Notes: generated by a model from the sequence alone, not told the origin. 64,000 bases of DNA from Acidobacteriota bacterium (GCA_016196065.1 JACPYL010000012.1:620001-684000), one strand, 5' to 3'; shown: positions 1 through 10,034, counted from the first letter of the stretch. Numbers and translations are program-made.

Positions 1-254
1 AGTTCCGCGCCTTCGGTGAGAAAGTCATCGACACGCGCCAGCCACAGTGACTCCAGATCGAGCAGATGCCCTACATGCTCCTGCGCCGACCACTTTTCTC
101 CTGGCTTCCTCGCCAGAACTTCGCGAGATGCCCCGCGAACCAACTCCTCGATCCGCGCCGGTGTGCCACGCAACCGCGCACACAGATTCGGAAGCAACTC
201 GACCGGAAACGTGAACTCGAACTTCCGCTCAAACCAGATGGGTGCCTGTTTCAT
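1..254 (-). CDS. DinB-family protein, N-terminal fragment
   Basis: The frame opens with ATG at 254-252 on the minus strand and runs off the left edge, so only about 84 N-terminal residues are visible. The translation begins [20 protein letters not shown] and contains [15 protein letters not shown]. That W-x-x-x-E-H-x-G-H-L-x-D-L pattern is the first metal-ligand helix typical of DinB_2 four-helix-bundle proteins, which are putative metal-dependent, often thiol-linked enzymes. Substrate unknown. The gene diverges from the aldo/keto reductase at 411. A second, unrelated-looking DinB protein lies at 45306-45788. The family call is fairly secure; the function is not known. Confidence 0.75.
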   Translation of the reverse strand, partial: MKQAPIWFERKFEFTFPVELLPNLCARLRGTPARIEELVRGASREVLARKPGEKWSAQEHVGHLLDLESLWLARVDDFLTEGAE

Positions 255-410
255 GAGGACTCCAGAGTTTTGCCTGTCACGGAAATGATGCCGCAGAGAA
301 GCGTCCCGATTCACCATTTCCCGCAACGGGCACGCCGGTCCACGAATCGATTAAACTGGAAGCCGACGATCCACTCCTTGAACCCTGCTACCTCCCCGAA
401 AGGAGCCCTC

Positions 411-1400
<990 letters not shown>

Positions 1401-1629
1401 TCCGGCTTGGTTGGAGAAGAAGCGTTTACTGTGACGAGGCGTCAATGGGAAAGAAAGTGCATCTCAAACCTGTTCATTCCCCATTACTCAGCGGCGCAGT
1501 TGCGGAACGCGTGGAAGCCGACCATGAGTAGACTCGGACTCTGGTTCGCGGTTCGTGATGAGCCACGATCCCATCAACCATTCGGTAGTCTTTCAAAGAC
1601 TCCAATGGTCACCCGAGGTTCGTGTCAAA

Positions 1630-3420
1630 CTATTTGGGAGTGTCACGGGAAACCGGCCGAATCCGCTCGGCTGGAACGATCCCTTCCCCTTCCAGCAGAG
1701 CATAGAAGCGATCGGCGGCCAGGTTCGTGATCGTCTCAATTTTCCCGGAAGGCCAGCGGACCTCCAGCGACTCAATCTTCTCTGCCGACCCCAGCCCAAA
1801 GTGCAAACGAAAATCGTTCTGGGAGATGTAGCTACCGCCACTGTGAACCTCGTCGGTCTGCGTCATCCCTCCGGCGACGACCTTGACGCGCGCCCCGATT
1901 GCCATGCGATTGCTCTTCGTACCCGCCAGTTCCAGACTCACCCAGTGCCGGCCGGGAACACCGTGGTTCCGCAGGATCATCGGCGCGCTATCGAGATCCT
2001 CCACCACGACGTCCACATTGCCGTCGTTGAACAGATCCCCGATCGCCAGGCCCCGTGACACGCGCTTTTCTTGCAGAGCCGGTCCGGCCAGATTGCCGGC
2101 ATCACAGAAGGTGCCATCTTTCTGGTTCATGTGGAGCAGCTTCGGCTGCGCGTAACCACCGCTGGCAGGAACTTTTTCCATTTGCGGATAAACGTGACCG
2201 CTCACCGCCACCAGATCCAGCCAGCCATCGTTGTCGAGATCCACGAATGCATCGCCCCACTTCACAAGAGGAAAGGAGGGCAAGGCTACCCCTGAAGCAT
2301 AGGAGACATCCGTAAACATCCAGTTCCCGTCGTTGCGATACAGGTCGCTGTAGTCGTCGCCGAAATTTGTTACGTAGAGGGAAGGACGGCCATTGTGCAG
2401 GTAGTCGCCGAGAGCAACTCCCATGGAGGCTTGCTCAGATCCCGTCTCGCTCAACGCGGTGCCGGACTCGAGTCCCATCTCAGTGAACTTGCCTTTGCCG
2501 TCGTTGCGGTAAAGAAAGTTAGGCAGCGTGTCGTTGGCCACGTAGATGTCAGGCCAGCCGGTGTTGTTGAAGTCGGCCCAAACGACACCCAGACCGAAGT
2601 AACCGTGTGGGTCATCCACGCCGGCGGCCTTGGAAACGTCGGTAAACGTGCCATCGCCGTTGTTGTGGAACAGCGAATCGCCCGCGCCCTTCAATCCGCG
2701 CGGTCCGCAATAGACATCGATACCGCGATATTTGCAGAGTGACTTGCCGCCAAACGGGGGCAGATGGTCGAGTTGGAAGTCGACATAGTTGGCCACCATC
2801 AGGTCCACGAATCCGTCGCGGTCGTAATCTCCGAAAGCCGCACCCGCAGACATGCGGCCGTCCGCAACGCCGGCTTTCGCGGTGACATCCGTAAACGTGC
2901 CATCCCCGTTGTTGCGAAACAGCACATTTCCGCCGAGACACGTCAGGTACAGATCTGGCCAGCCGTCGTTGTTGTAGTCGGCCACTGCGCCGCCCATGGC
3001 GAAGCAAGGCGCTGCCAGGCCTGACTTGTCCGTCGCGTCGCTGAACGTGCCGTCGTGGTTGTTATGGTAGAGCGCTCCCCGAGCCGATTCCTTGCGCAGG
3101 GCCATCTCGACGGTAGGCGCGTTCGTGAAATAGATGTCCAACCAGCCATCGCGATCGTAATCCCACAAAATGACGCCGCCGCTCATCGACTCGACAATGT
3201 ATGTGCTCAGCGGATTGGCGGTATGCCGGAAGCGAATACCGGCCTTCTCCGTGATGTCCTCCAGTTGCGGTACTGGACGTCCTTTGCACTGAACCTTTTT
3301 GGCGTTCGGCGGCGGCGGAGGCGCGGCCGGATGCTGCTCCTGACTCAAAGCCATCGGTGCAAGCAGCACCGCTGCGCCGACGAGTAGGACGCGAATGCAA
3401 CGTAATGGTTGCGGATTCAA
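1630..3420 (-). CDS. Secreted FG-GAP/VCBS repeat protein with ASPIC/UnbV domain
   Basis: This protein of about 596 residues carries an N-terminal hydrophobic signal segment (VLLVGAAVLLAPMALSQ) followed by a long beta-propeller of FG-GAP/VCBS repeats. The repeats show as recurring D-Y/F-D/N-x-D-G-W-x-D motifs and NNGDGTF-D/TDV blocks. The C-terminus (SGGSYISQNDFRLHFGLG then VRWPSG) is the ASPIC/UnbV domain. The family is common in Acidobacteriota and Planctomycetes and is thought to be extracellular or cell-surface, probably calcium- and ligand-binding. I chose the TTG at 3420 because the ATG further upstream (3540) would overlap the TPR gene by about 100 bases. It lies 22 bases behind the TPR gene and is probably co-transcribed with it. 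The exact ligand is unknown. Confidence 0.9.
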   Translation of the reverse strand: MNPQPLRCIRVLLVGAAVLLAPMALSQEQHPAAPPPPPNAKKVQCKGRPVPQLEDITEKAGIRFRHTANPLSTYIVESMSGGVILWDYDRDGWLDIYFTNAPTVEMALRKESARGALYHNNHDGTFSDATDKSGLAAPCFAMGGAVADYNNDGWPDLYLTCLGGNVLFRNNGDGTFTDVTAKAGVADGRMSAGAAFGDYDRDGFVDLMVANYVDFQLDHLPPFGGKSLCKYRGIDVYCGPRGLKGAGDSLFHNNGDGTFTDVSKAAGVDDPHGYFGLGVVWADFNNTGWPDIYVANDTLPNFLYRNDGKGKFTEMGLESGTALSETGSEQASMGVALGDYLHNGRPSLYVTNFGDDYSDLYRNDGNWMFTDVSYASGVALPSFPLVKWGDAFVDLDNDGWLDLVAVSGHVYPQMEKVPASGGYAQPKLLHMNQKDGTFCDAGNLAGPALQEKRVSRGLAIGDLFNDGNVDVVVEDLDSAPMILRNHGVPGRHWVSLELAGTKSNRMAIGARVKVVAGGMTQTDEVHSGGSYISQNDFRLHFGLGSAEKIESLEVRWPSGKIETITNLAADRFYALLEGEGIVPAERIRPVSRDTPK

Positions 3421-3442
3421 TTGATGTCCGTCGCGCTCAAGT

Positions 3443-5125
3443 TCATGGCTTCTTGTCTTCCTTCTTTTGCGGAACCTGCGCGGGGACAGTCGCCCCCAGT
3501 TCTCGCAGAGCCGAGCGAGCCGCATCATCACCCGGAGCAAGTGCCAGCGCCTTTCGCAAGGCCCGGATTGCTTCTGGCTGGTTCCCGGCGCGATAGGCCG
3601 TGAACCCGAGATTGCGCATCAGGTTGGGTACTTTGGGATCCCATCCCTCCGCTTCCTGGTAGTGTCCGAGAGCTACGGCATACCGCTTCTGCATTGCTTC
3701 GATCGTGGCCAGATCATTGAAGGCAACGCCCAGAACAGAACGCAAGAATTCCTCCTGGGCCGCTGCCTGTCTCTTCTGGTCCTGCGTCAGCTTGGCGTGC
3801 GACAGCGCGTTGCTGCCTAACGGCGTGGCCGCATCCTTGCCCGTCGCTCCCAGAGGAACCGGCGGCTCGTTTTGCGCAAGGCTGGGGACATCGGCTGAAG
3901 AAACTCCGGATCCACCCGAATCACCCATGCCGCTGCCTTCCTGGTTGTCGGCGATGATTTTTTGCTGAATCGCGCGCGCCTTTTCGAAGTATCGCTCCCC
4001 TTCCGCCGCTCGTCCGGAAGCAATGAGGATCCGGCCAAGACTGGTGTAGGCTTTCCGGATATCGGTGTGAGCGTCTACGCCGCTACGCTCGGCGAGTGCA
4101 ATTGCCTTGCGGAAGAGCCGCTCCGCGCTCTGATTTTCCTTGCGGCGGTAGGCATTCAGTCCCAAGTACAGCCAGGCTTCCGATGAAGACGGATTCAATC
4201 TCGCCGCCTCCCCCAGATAGTGATCCGCCTCCTGCGGCTGGTTCGAACTGAACGCCGTATAGCCCAGGAGATAGTTCGCGAAAGAATTTCCAGGGTCAAC
4301 TCGCAGTTGCTCGAGAAATTGGCGGCGGGCCTCCGGCGTGAGCACCCATTCGTTCTGCATCAAGTAGGTCAGGCCGAGAAAGTAGTGGCCGTTTGGAACC
4401 TTTGGATCGAGTGAGAGCGCACGTTGGAACTCCCGGATAGCGTCGTCATACAGGGAGGCATTTCGATAAGCGACGCCGAACAAGAGATGCAGGCTGCTGC
4501 GATCACCGGACGCCACCGTGATCTGCTGGAAAATGGCCGCGGCCTTTTCCTTCTCTTTCAATCGGAGCAAACAACTGGCGAGACCGTAGCTGGTTTCGCG
4601 GTCAGGACGAATCTCGAGGGACTTCTGGAAAGACTCGACCGAGGCGCGGTAGTCCTTTTTCTTGACCTGCGCCTGGCCCTGAATGGTCCAGGCCGCGGCG
4701 TTGCGCGGATCGGCGGCAAGAGCCTGGCCGATCTCTTTGAGTGCTTCGTCCAACCGGCTGGTAAACAAGTTGGCCGCGGCGAGATCGACGCGCGCATCGG
4801 CAACATCCTCGAACTCGAGGGACCTGCGGGAGAACCGGGCGGCCTCGGGATATGCGGCTTCAAAGAGGCGCAACTTTCCCATTTCGCGGAGTCCGAGGGC
4901 GACGATCTTCTCGCTGGCGGCAGCGACAGCGGGCATGTCTCCCGCCTCCTTCGCCAAGTTCACAGCGGCAAATCGCGGCTCAAATTCGTCGACGAGTGAC
5001 GAGTGCTTCTGTTGCGCGCTGGCTTGCAGGCACCCCAAAACGGCAAGCAGGAAAAGGCACCCGCCCCGCGCAGACCGTCCCCAGAGAGTGAAGTTAGAAG
5101 ACCGGGAAAGTGGGGTGTGGATCAA
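3443..5125 (-). CDS. Secreted tetratricopeptide-repeat protein
   Basis: This is a TPR protein of about 560 residues. A signal-peptide-like segment (CLFLLAVLGCLQASA) is followed by many 34-residue TPR units, such as AAAWTIQGQAQVKKKDYRASVE and PNGHYFLGLTYLMQNEW, then a low-complexity linker (NQEGSGMGDSGGSG) and two more TPRs near the C-terminus. It most likely works as a scaffold in the periplasm or outside the cell. I prefer the TTG at 5125, with GGGA about nine bases upstream and the signal peptide close behind; a GTG at 5236 would add 37 residues with no evident ribosome site. It lies directly upstream of the ASPIC/UnbV gene, a pairing often seen in this phylum. Confidence 0.88.
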   Translation of the reverse strand: MIHTPLSRSSNFTLWGRSARGGCLFLLAVLGCLQASAQQKHSSLVDEFEPRFAAVNLAKEAGDMPAVAAASEKIVALGLREMGKLRLFEAAYPEAARFSRRSLEFEDVADARVDLAAANLFTSRLDEALKEIGQALAADPRNAAAWTIQGQAQVKKKDYRASVESFQKSLEIRPDRETSYGLASCLLRLKEKEKAAAIFQQITVASGDRSSLHLLFGVAYRNASLYDDAIREFQRALSLDPKVPNGHYFLGLTYLMQNEWVLTPEARRQFLEQLRVDPGNSFANYLLGYTAFSSNQPQEADHYLGEAARLNPSSSEAWLYLGLNAYRRKENQSAERLFRKAIALAERSGVDAHTDIRKAYTSLGRILIASGRAAEGERYFEKARAIQQKIIADNQEGSGMGDSGGSGVSSADVPSLAQNEPPVPLGATGKDAATPLGSNALSHAKLTQDQKRQAAAQEEFLRSVLGVAFNDLATIEAMQKRYAVALGHYQEAEGWDPKVPNLMRNLGFTAYRAGNQPEAIRALRKALALAPGDDAARSALRELGATVPAQVPQKKEDKKP

Positions 5126-5260
5126 AGCCGAATGTCCCAGGTTGGTACCTAAAAGTACACGCTTGGTGGCGAGTTGTTCAAGTCGCGGGATTGGGCAAAA
5201 AAACGCCTCTCTAACTAATGTCGCAACAGGAGTCACGGCGGCATCGATGATCTGATCCGA

Positions 5261-6589
5261 TCAGTGTGCGGATCGCCCCTGTTTAAGCCGTTGAAGACCG
5301 AGGATACCGCTTAGGAAGAACAACGCCGTGAGGCTACTTAGCGCAATCTTCGAGGTGAAGGTCATCTCGTGCCACCAGGCAGCAGGGTCCCACAGCGGGA
5401 CCTCCTTAAAATCGGGATGCTTGTCGGACAGAGTCTCTGCCGTAATCGTACGAGCACGCCCTGACTTCTTGTCCAGCGCGGCTGCAGTTCGTTGCAGCAG
5501 CTTTGTGACGATCTTGTCGTAGGCTGCCACTTTGGCCTTTCTGCGCTCCTCCCACTCAACCTTGCGGCTGGCGTCGTAGTGTGGCAGTTTGTACTCCGGG
5601 ATTGATTGCACCTCGAGTAATGCCAGAGTCTCTATGAGGTTGTGAGTAACCGGCCGTCTCGGATCTTCGATTGCCGAGTTAAGTTCCTGAATAGCGATTT
5701 GACGATGGGGCGACGCGATCAAGCCCGCTTCGAAATCCCAGTCGTCTCCCTCAAAAATTCGAGGCCAGAATCTTCGCGCAAGCTCACGGGTTGCAGCCTC
5801 CGAGCCGAGGAATCTCAAGATTCGCGCCGCATGTTGTGCCTGCTCCATCAGTACTACGGATACACCGGTCGAGTGTGAGCGATCGAGCACGGAAGTTGCG
5901 AGCGTGAGCTGCCTGGCCTGCCATTCGGGGGTCGCGGCAATGACTTGAAACGAAATGGGGTTGGAAACTACGAAGACGAAACCGATGATAGATCCTGAAG
6001 ACACTGAGTGCGGCGTGTCGACTCGGTGACTGACGACCCTTAATGTATAGCTGCCCGGCGGCAGCGTCTTCCATTCGTTCAGCTCTTCCTCAATGACCAA
6101 GGGCTTGCGGCCCAGCACGCGGTCTGGGGCACTGAGGCCGCCAGCGCCGAAGTTGCTCCAGATCCCGGATCCGTAATAGTCCTCCAAAAGATCACGACCG
6201 ACATCGGGGGTGACGCAGAACGTTTCCATGTTCAAACGCCCGCTGCGGTCGCCGAGGCGCGTGCTGGCCGTGTATTTCCGATTTGAATTTGACGTGAAGG
6301 CGAGGTTCATTGGGACGATCTCCCCTTCGTGGTAGACGGTCTTGCCATCTTTAAGGGACAGTCGGAGGATTACGTCCTTGGCAATAGGTACATACCAATC
6401 TCGTATTTTGACAACTGCGTTTGACGATACGCCAGTAATTCCTTGCGACGCCAAGGTACAAAGAGAAACGTCAACCTCTGCTTTTGCCGGTAACGCCATC
6501 CAGCAGTACGACAAAAGGATGGCACTGTAGCAATACCGTTTCGGCTTCCCGATCATACTTACCAACTTCCGGCGAAGAACCACGCCCAT
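5261..6589 (-). CDS. Hypothetical secreted protein with C-terminal membrane anchor
   Basis: I do not recognise this 442-residue protein. The N-terminus (YCYSAILLSYCWMALPAKAE) looks like a signal peptide ending near residue 38. The middle part contains beta-rich segments (KTLPPGSYTLRVVSHRV, GFVFVVSNPISFQVI) that resemble an immunoglobulin-like or DUF-type domain. A helical region follows (ATRELARRFWPRIFEGDDWD), and a hydrophobic segment near the end (IALSSLTALFFLSGILGLQ) with a basic tail is a probable membrane anchor. Start ATG at 6589; a second in-frame ATG at 6556 is possible. It lies 24 to 135 bases upstream of the TPR gene on the same strand, depending on the TPR start chosen. Confidence 0.75.
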   Translation of the reverse strand: MGVVLRRKLVSMIGKPKRYCYSAILLSYCWMALPAKAEVDVSLCTLASQGITGVSSNAVVKIRDWYVPIAKDVILRLSLKDGKTVYHEGEIVPMNLAFTSNSNRKYTASTRLGDRSGRLNMETFCVTPDVGRDLLEDYYGSGIWSNFGAGGLSAPDRVLGRKPLVIEEELNEWKTLPPGSYTLRVVSHRVDTPHSVSSGSIIGFVFVVSNPISFQVIAATPEWQARQLTLATSVLDRSHSTGVSVVLMEQAQHAARILRFLGSEAATRELARRFWPRIFEGDDWDFEAGLIASPHRQIAIQELNSAIEDPRRPVTHNLIETLALLEVQSIPEYKLPHYDASRKVEWEERRKAKVAAYDKIVTKLLQRTAAALDKKSGRARTITAETLSDKHPDFKEVPLWDPAAWWHEMTFTSKIALSSLTALFFLSGILGLQRLKQGRSAH

Positions 6590-6699
6590 CTTCAGGAGCT
6601 ACTCGTTAACACTATGCGACCGTATTGGAAGTTTTGATATAGCACCTTAATGCCAGCGCGCCACGTTACGGTCCGTTAGAATCCTGCAAAGGCCGACCA

Positions 6700-7053
6700 A
6701 TGAATATTCGCCCTGAGAGCCTCCGTGCTGACTTGAGTCAACTTGCTGAACTCCTGCACCGGTATGGTCACGATGGTCAGGCCGCCGTGGTGGACGAAAT
6801 TCTGGCTACTCTTGAAACGCCAACCCCGGACTACACACACTTGGCGAGTATCGACATGTGGGGAGGCTCAGGAGCGGTCTGGGAGGTGTCCCTCATCCCC
6901 TCCACAATGCAGGCGGCAGTCCGCGCCGACGAGATAATCTTCCGCAACGCGATCATCCGAATTGCAGCCGCTATGGATCAGATGAAAATAGGAACTGAGC
7001 GCACTCGTTTCATTGCGAAGACATTCCAAGGATGGCTGGACAAGGGCCTCTGA
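6700..7053 (+). CDS. Hypothetical small cytosolic protein
   Basis: This is a 117-residue protein with no signal peptide or membrane segment. It is mostly helical by inspection: an amphipathic N-terminal part (LRADLSQLAELLHRYGHDGQAAVVDEIL), a Gly/Trp-rich turn (ASIDMWGGSGAVWEV), and a basic helical end. The layout recalls small bacterial proteins of unknown function that carry a GG-M/A-GS turn, but I cannot name a family. It is divergent from the gene at 5261-6589, with about 110 bases between them. It lies in the accessory stretch of unknown genes and has no operon partner. Confidence 0.65.
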   Translation: MNIRPESLRADLSQLAELLHRYGHDGQAAVVDEILATLETPTPDYTHLASIDMWGGSGAVWEVSLIPSTMQAAVRADEIIFRNAIIRIAAAMDQMKIGTERTRFIAKTFQGWLDKGL

Positions 7054-7134
7054 GCGTGCCCAATACGGACGAGGGTTAGAAACTGTAGTTGGTGAAATCG
7101 CCTGATTACAACCGTTAAGACAACGACCGCTTTG

Positions 7135-7437
7135 CTAGAGAGACCGCTGCGGCTGATTGTCGGCCGGAAAATGCCTCTTCCACATCCACGCGCCGAACCA
7201 ATAGCCCCCTGCTAGCCAGATAGGCAGCCCGACAAGGAGGCTAAAGCCGATTTCGTGCGGCGGCGGCAGGGTCCATCCGAATTTGTTGTGCCATTGGTGG
7301 ATCGTCGTTATGACGAAGCAAAATAGGCCCCAACCCAATCCCCTCGTGAGTATGAACTTCTTGCGACCTTCGGCGAGAGTCTTGATGTGCCATGCGATTT
7401 GTCTCGAACTCAGTGGCGACGAACTAAATAGTCTCAT
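7135..7437 (-). CDS. Hypothetical two-helix membrane protein
   Basis: About 100 residues from the ATG at 7437; a longer frame begins at 7506. A basic N-terminal part (HIKTLAEGRKKFILTRG) is followed by two hydrophobic segments, LGWGLFCFVITTIHQW and IGFSLLVGLPIWLAGGYWFGAWMW, separated by a Pro-rich turn, and ends in a polar tail. It is probably an inner-membrane protein. Family not recognised. The codon pattern and clean hydrophobic segments suggest a real gene, but nothing around it gives a role. Confidence 0.55.
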   Translation of the reverse strand: MRLFSSSPLSSRQIAWHIKTLAEGRKKFILTRGLGWGLFCFVITTIHQWHNKFGWTLPPPHEIGFSLLVGLPIWLAGGYWFGAWMWKRHFPADNQPQRSL

Positions 7438-7534
7438 GGGGTTAGTTACGAAATCCTTTTGGCTCTTGACCACTCTATGACGACGCGATTGTACACGCGA
7501 TGGCAACTCGGGTCACTTGTTGGAGTAACATCGG

Positions 7535-7590
7535 CGGGTGGCCCAGACGCTCGAGGGGCACCCCTCCTCCGGAGTTAACTGGGCCACCCG
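7535..7590. repeat. Hairpin repeat, copy 1
   Basis: CGGGTGGCCCA at 7535-7545 pairs perfectly with TGGGCCACCCG at 7580-7590. The loop reads GACGCTCGAGGGGCACCCC followed by ..GGAGTTAACT. A close copy lies at 9437-9491 in the same orientation with the same loop start, and the two bracket the genes at 7703 and 8065. It looks like a REP/MITE-type palindromic repeat. Confidence 0.8.
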
Positions 7591-7702
7591 TAGGCCTCCG
7601 ATGCGGACGACTCCATGAGTGTAGTCGCCAGTTTCCGTCACCTATCTAGGACTTGGAGCAGCCAACGAGATACCTTGGCGTATACTTTCCGAGGCGAAGA
7701 GT

Positions 7703-8059
7703 ATGAAATTACAAAGGGTTTTTCGCTGTCCCGCTTGCAGTGGCGCGCTGGATTCGCGCATGATCACCCGCATGCTCTTTGATTGCCCTCACTGCGGCGA
7801 GACCATTCGAGTGAACCGGTGGCGCGGGCTTCGATTGATGTCTGCAGCGATTCGAGCTGCAGTGTTCGCTGGGATGGTGGTCGCTGCAGCCAAATTGCGG
7901 GTCTATCACTGGTCGTTTTGGCAGATGTTTGCTGCTTTCTTCGGGGTCTTAACGCTTTCCGACGAATGGGATTCCATTGCTTTCGCTCTATTCCCACCCT
8001 CTGGTCTCGAACGTGTCGAGTCACCCATATTGACTCTTCAAATAGGTCGGACCACTTAG
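7703..8059 (+). CDS. Zinc-ribbon membrane protein, hypothetical
   Basis: This is a 118-residue protein. The first 40 residues hold two CxxC knuckles, CPAC at residues 9-12 and CPHC at about 28-31, so a zinc ribbon is likely. Two hydrophobic segments follow (AAIRAAVFAGMVVAAAKL and FWQMFAAFFGVLTLS), predicting a small membrane protein with a cytosolic zinc ribbon. Its stop lies only five bases before the ATG of the next gene (8065), so the two are very probably one transcription unit. The pair is framed by two copies of a hairpin repeat. Molecular role unknown. Confidence 0.75.
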   Translation: MKLQRVFRCPACSGALDSRMITRMLFDCPHCGETIRVNRWRGLRLMSAAIRAAVFAGMVVAAAKLRVYHWSFWQMFAAFFGVLTLSDEWDSIAFALFPPSGLERVESPILTLQIGRTT

Positions 8060-8064
8060 CGAAT

Positions 8065-9393
8065 ATGGCTTTGCTGGCTGCGGGAGTCGTTAGGACTATC
8101 TGGAGACTTCGCAGTAGAATTCTGCTCGTCGTGAATGTTGTCTTTCGCCGTCGACTTCATTGCTGCATCGTCGCCACGATTCTCTGCGCGGCCCCGTGTG
8201 CCCTCACTGAAATCAACCCACCATTAGAGGGCCCCGCCGAAACCTGGTTCAATGGACCCGAACGCCAAGACTTCCCGTGGCGCGTGAAACTCAGCCAGAC
8301 CGAATTGACGTTTCAGCAGCGGCATTATGTTCGAGTCGGAATTGGTTTTCGTGTTGCCGACTTGATTCGGGCGGGCGCTTCTTTCAACGATCTCTACCTG
8401 GTCGTCAGGTTGTCAGACAAAGATGGACACTGGCTTCCCGGTCAGTCCTATGGCCATTTTCATGTTCCTGCCGACGCTTCGCCGAAAGATGGCCTTCAGT
8501 CCACAACCCACCTGTTTGTCCGCGCAGGCGATTACAAGATCGCTGTCATGGCCTACGACTCCGTTCATCGTCGCGGAAATCTTTGGAGAGGGGACCTTCA
8601 CGTAAGCACACCCGGGAGTGATCCTCTGCCGGGCATCGAAGAAGATCTGCCAGCAGTACAGTTCCTGACCTCGGATGCACTCACACGGCTACCACCCGAA
8701 ACCACAATCTCTTCCGTGGTCAGTCTGTATCCCCGGCCGTTGGGTGAGGGAGAACTTCGGCTGACCGTGGCGAATGCTCATCCAGTGCTGGTTGACATCG
8801 TCGTCGTAAATCCGATGTCCTACCTATCGGAGCTGGTCCCCATCAGCAATGTGCTATCGCAAATGCGGTTGAAATCGGGGTGCGTTCGCGCCAGCGCGCT
8901 TGATCTTTTCAGCCGCATTGTTCTTCCCGATCGCCAGGACGCGCGCACAGTCGACTGGGCGATGGTTGCAAAAGCGATGCCTCCCTACCCCATTTCACCG
9001 TATGCGAACGATGCCAAAGTGCTTATTGGCGAGTCCCAGGAGCCAGCGTTCTTTGTTCATAGTCTGGAACAGTTATCCGACACGTCGAAGGCTTGCCAGA
9101 TAGCCGATCCCGCGCCATTGCACGTTCTCATCATCGTCAGTGAGTCGTACCATTTCGTCCAGAGGGCCGAAAGGCTACGGGTAAACCCCTCGCGACTGCC
9201 GGGGGTCCTGTGCTACAACCTTAGGCATCGCGCTGATGCAGTGTTTGGCTGGGAGGAGCTTTCGAAGGTTATCGAACCATTGCATCCGGTTACTCTCACT
9301 GTCTCCAACCCCTTGCAATTCCGTAAGGCCTTAGCCAATCTCATCGCCGGAATCGAAAGAGCATCCCGGGAACTGCCGCCGGCGAAACGGTGA
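8065..9393 (+). CDS. Hypothetical secreted/membrane-anchored protein
   Basis: This 442-residue protein starts at the ATG at 8065, just behind the zinc-ribbon gene. A longer open frame reaches back to 7783 but only reads the wrong frame of that gene. The N-terminus has basic residues followed by a hydrophobic stretch (CCIVATILCAAPCALTE), so it is probably exported. The body has beta-rich segments (YVRVGIGFRVADLI, DLYLVVRLSDKDGHWLPGQS, GDYKIAVMAYDSVHRRGNLW) and a C-terminal Rossmann-like part (PLHVLIIVSESYHF). The DKDGHWLPG stretch is reminiscent of acidobacterial VWFA-related proteins, but no MIDAS motif is evident and I do not assign it. Confidence 0.72.
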   Translation: MALLAAGVVRTIWRLRSRILLVVNVVFRRRLHCCIVATILCAAPCALTEINPPLEGPAETWFNGPERQDFPWRVKLSQTELTFQQRHYVRVGIGFRVADLIRAGASFNDLYLVVRLSDKDGHWLPGQSYGHFHVPADASPKDGLQSTTHLFVRAGDYKIAVMAYDSVHRRGNLWRGDLHVSTPGSDPLPGIEEDLPAVQFLTSDALTRLPPETTISSVVSLYPRPLGEGELRLTVANAHPVLVDIVVVNPMSYLSELVPISNVLSQMRLKSGCVRASALDLFSRIVLPDRQDARTVDWAMVAKAMPPYPISPYANDAKVLIGESQEPAFFVHSLEQLSDTSKACQIADPAPLHVLIIVSESYHFVQRAERLRVNPSRLPGVLCYNLRHRADAVFGWEELSKVIEPLHPVTLTVSNPLQFRKALANLIAGIERASRELPPAKR

Positions 9394-9436
9394 CCCTCAC
9401 TGCTGACACGTTCCATTTTCAACTTCCATGCCTTGG

Positions 9437-9491
9437 GCGGGTGGCCCAGACGCTCGAGGGGCACCCTCCAAAGTTAACTTGGCCGCCCGCC
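9437..9491. repeat. Hairpin repeat, copy 2
   Basis: Second copy of the 7535-7590 element. GGCGGGTGGCC (from 9437) pairs with GGCCGCCCGCC (to 9491) with one G:T-type mismatch, and the loop starts with the same CAGACGCTCGAGGGGCACCC. It lies right after the gene ending at 9393, so it may also act as an RNA hairpin or terminator. Confidence 0.75.
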
Positions 9492-9566
9492 AATCCGCAG
9501 TCGGCAAAGAGCCAATGCGTAACCTGTTAATAACAGTTAGTCAAAAGTGGTGATACGCTACCGTTC

Positions 9567-10034
9567 ATGGCAGAGGTGAAACGCTTCGCAGTAATTCAAT
9601 TGCCAGAGTTGAAATGGTCCGCACCACTTCAATTGCCCTCTAGCCGGTTTCGTCTATTTGTCGCCGCCGATAGCAGCGCCACTAGCACCGATGCGATTTC
9701 CGAATTTACCTCAGCGGCTCTGAGCAGAGGGATGGTCTACTTTTGTGCTTGGGGCCCCGGCTGCGAGAGGTTTCACGACATCGTGGACGAGGTTATAGTC
9801 ATGGACGACATTGACGAGCGTAGATTCGTCGGGCCGACCGGAAGTGACCATGTGATGACTACTTGGCACAACGATCAATCCTTAGAAGTAGCGCTCGATT
9901 TCTTTGCAACTTGGGCCATCCCCACGGACGGTTTCAAGGTCGATAGCGGTTTTCGACTCGTGATATGTGTGGGCAACCAAGTCTGGGCAGAAACTGCAAC
10001 CCGATTTCTTCAATCGATCGAGTCTTTCGCTTAA
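9567..10034 (+). CDS. Hypothetical protein (WGPGCER-motif family)
   Basis: This 155-residue protein has no signal peptide or membrane segment. The core has alternating hydrophobic strands (SRFRLFVAADSS, GMVYFCAWGPGCERFHDIVDE) and an acidic tract (VIVMDDIDERRF). The CAWGPGCERFHDIVDE segment is distinctive. I believe similar sequences belong to a small bacterial domain of unknown function (possibly the one named DUF7684), but I could not check this. It is the last gene of the accessory stretch, preceded by a hairpin repeat, and converges on the PEP-mutase-like gene. Confidence 0.68.
   Translation: MAEVKRFAVIQLPELKWSAPLQLPSSRFRLFVAADSSATSTDAISEFTSAALSRGMVYFCAWGPGCERFHDIVDEVIVMDDIDERRFVGPTGSDHVMTTWHNDQSLEVALDFFATWAIPTDGFKVDSGFRLVICVGNQVWAETATRFLQSIESFA

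Noticed and set aside
1401-1629. Small + strand frame after the aldo/keto reductase
   Set aside because: No family similarity, no ribosome site, and it runs into the antisense of the ASPIC gene.
7783-8064. 5' extension of the frame of the 8065 gene
   Set aside because: It only reads the wrong frame of the zinc-ribbon gene; the ATG at 8065 is better placed.
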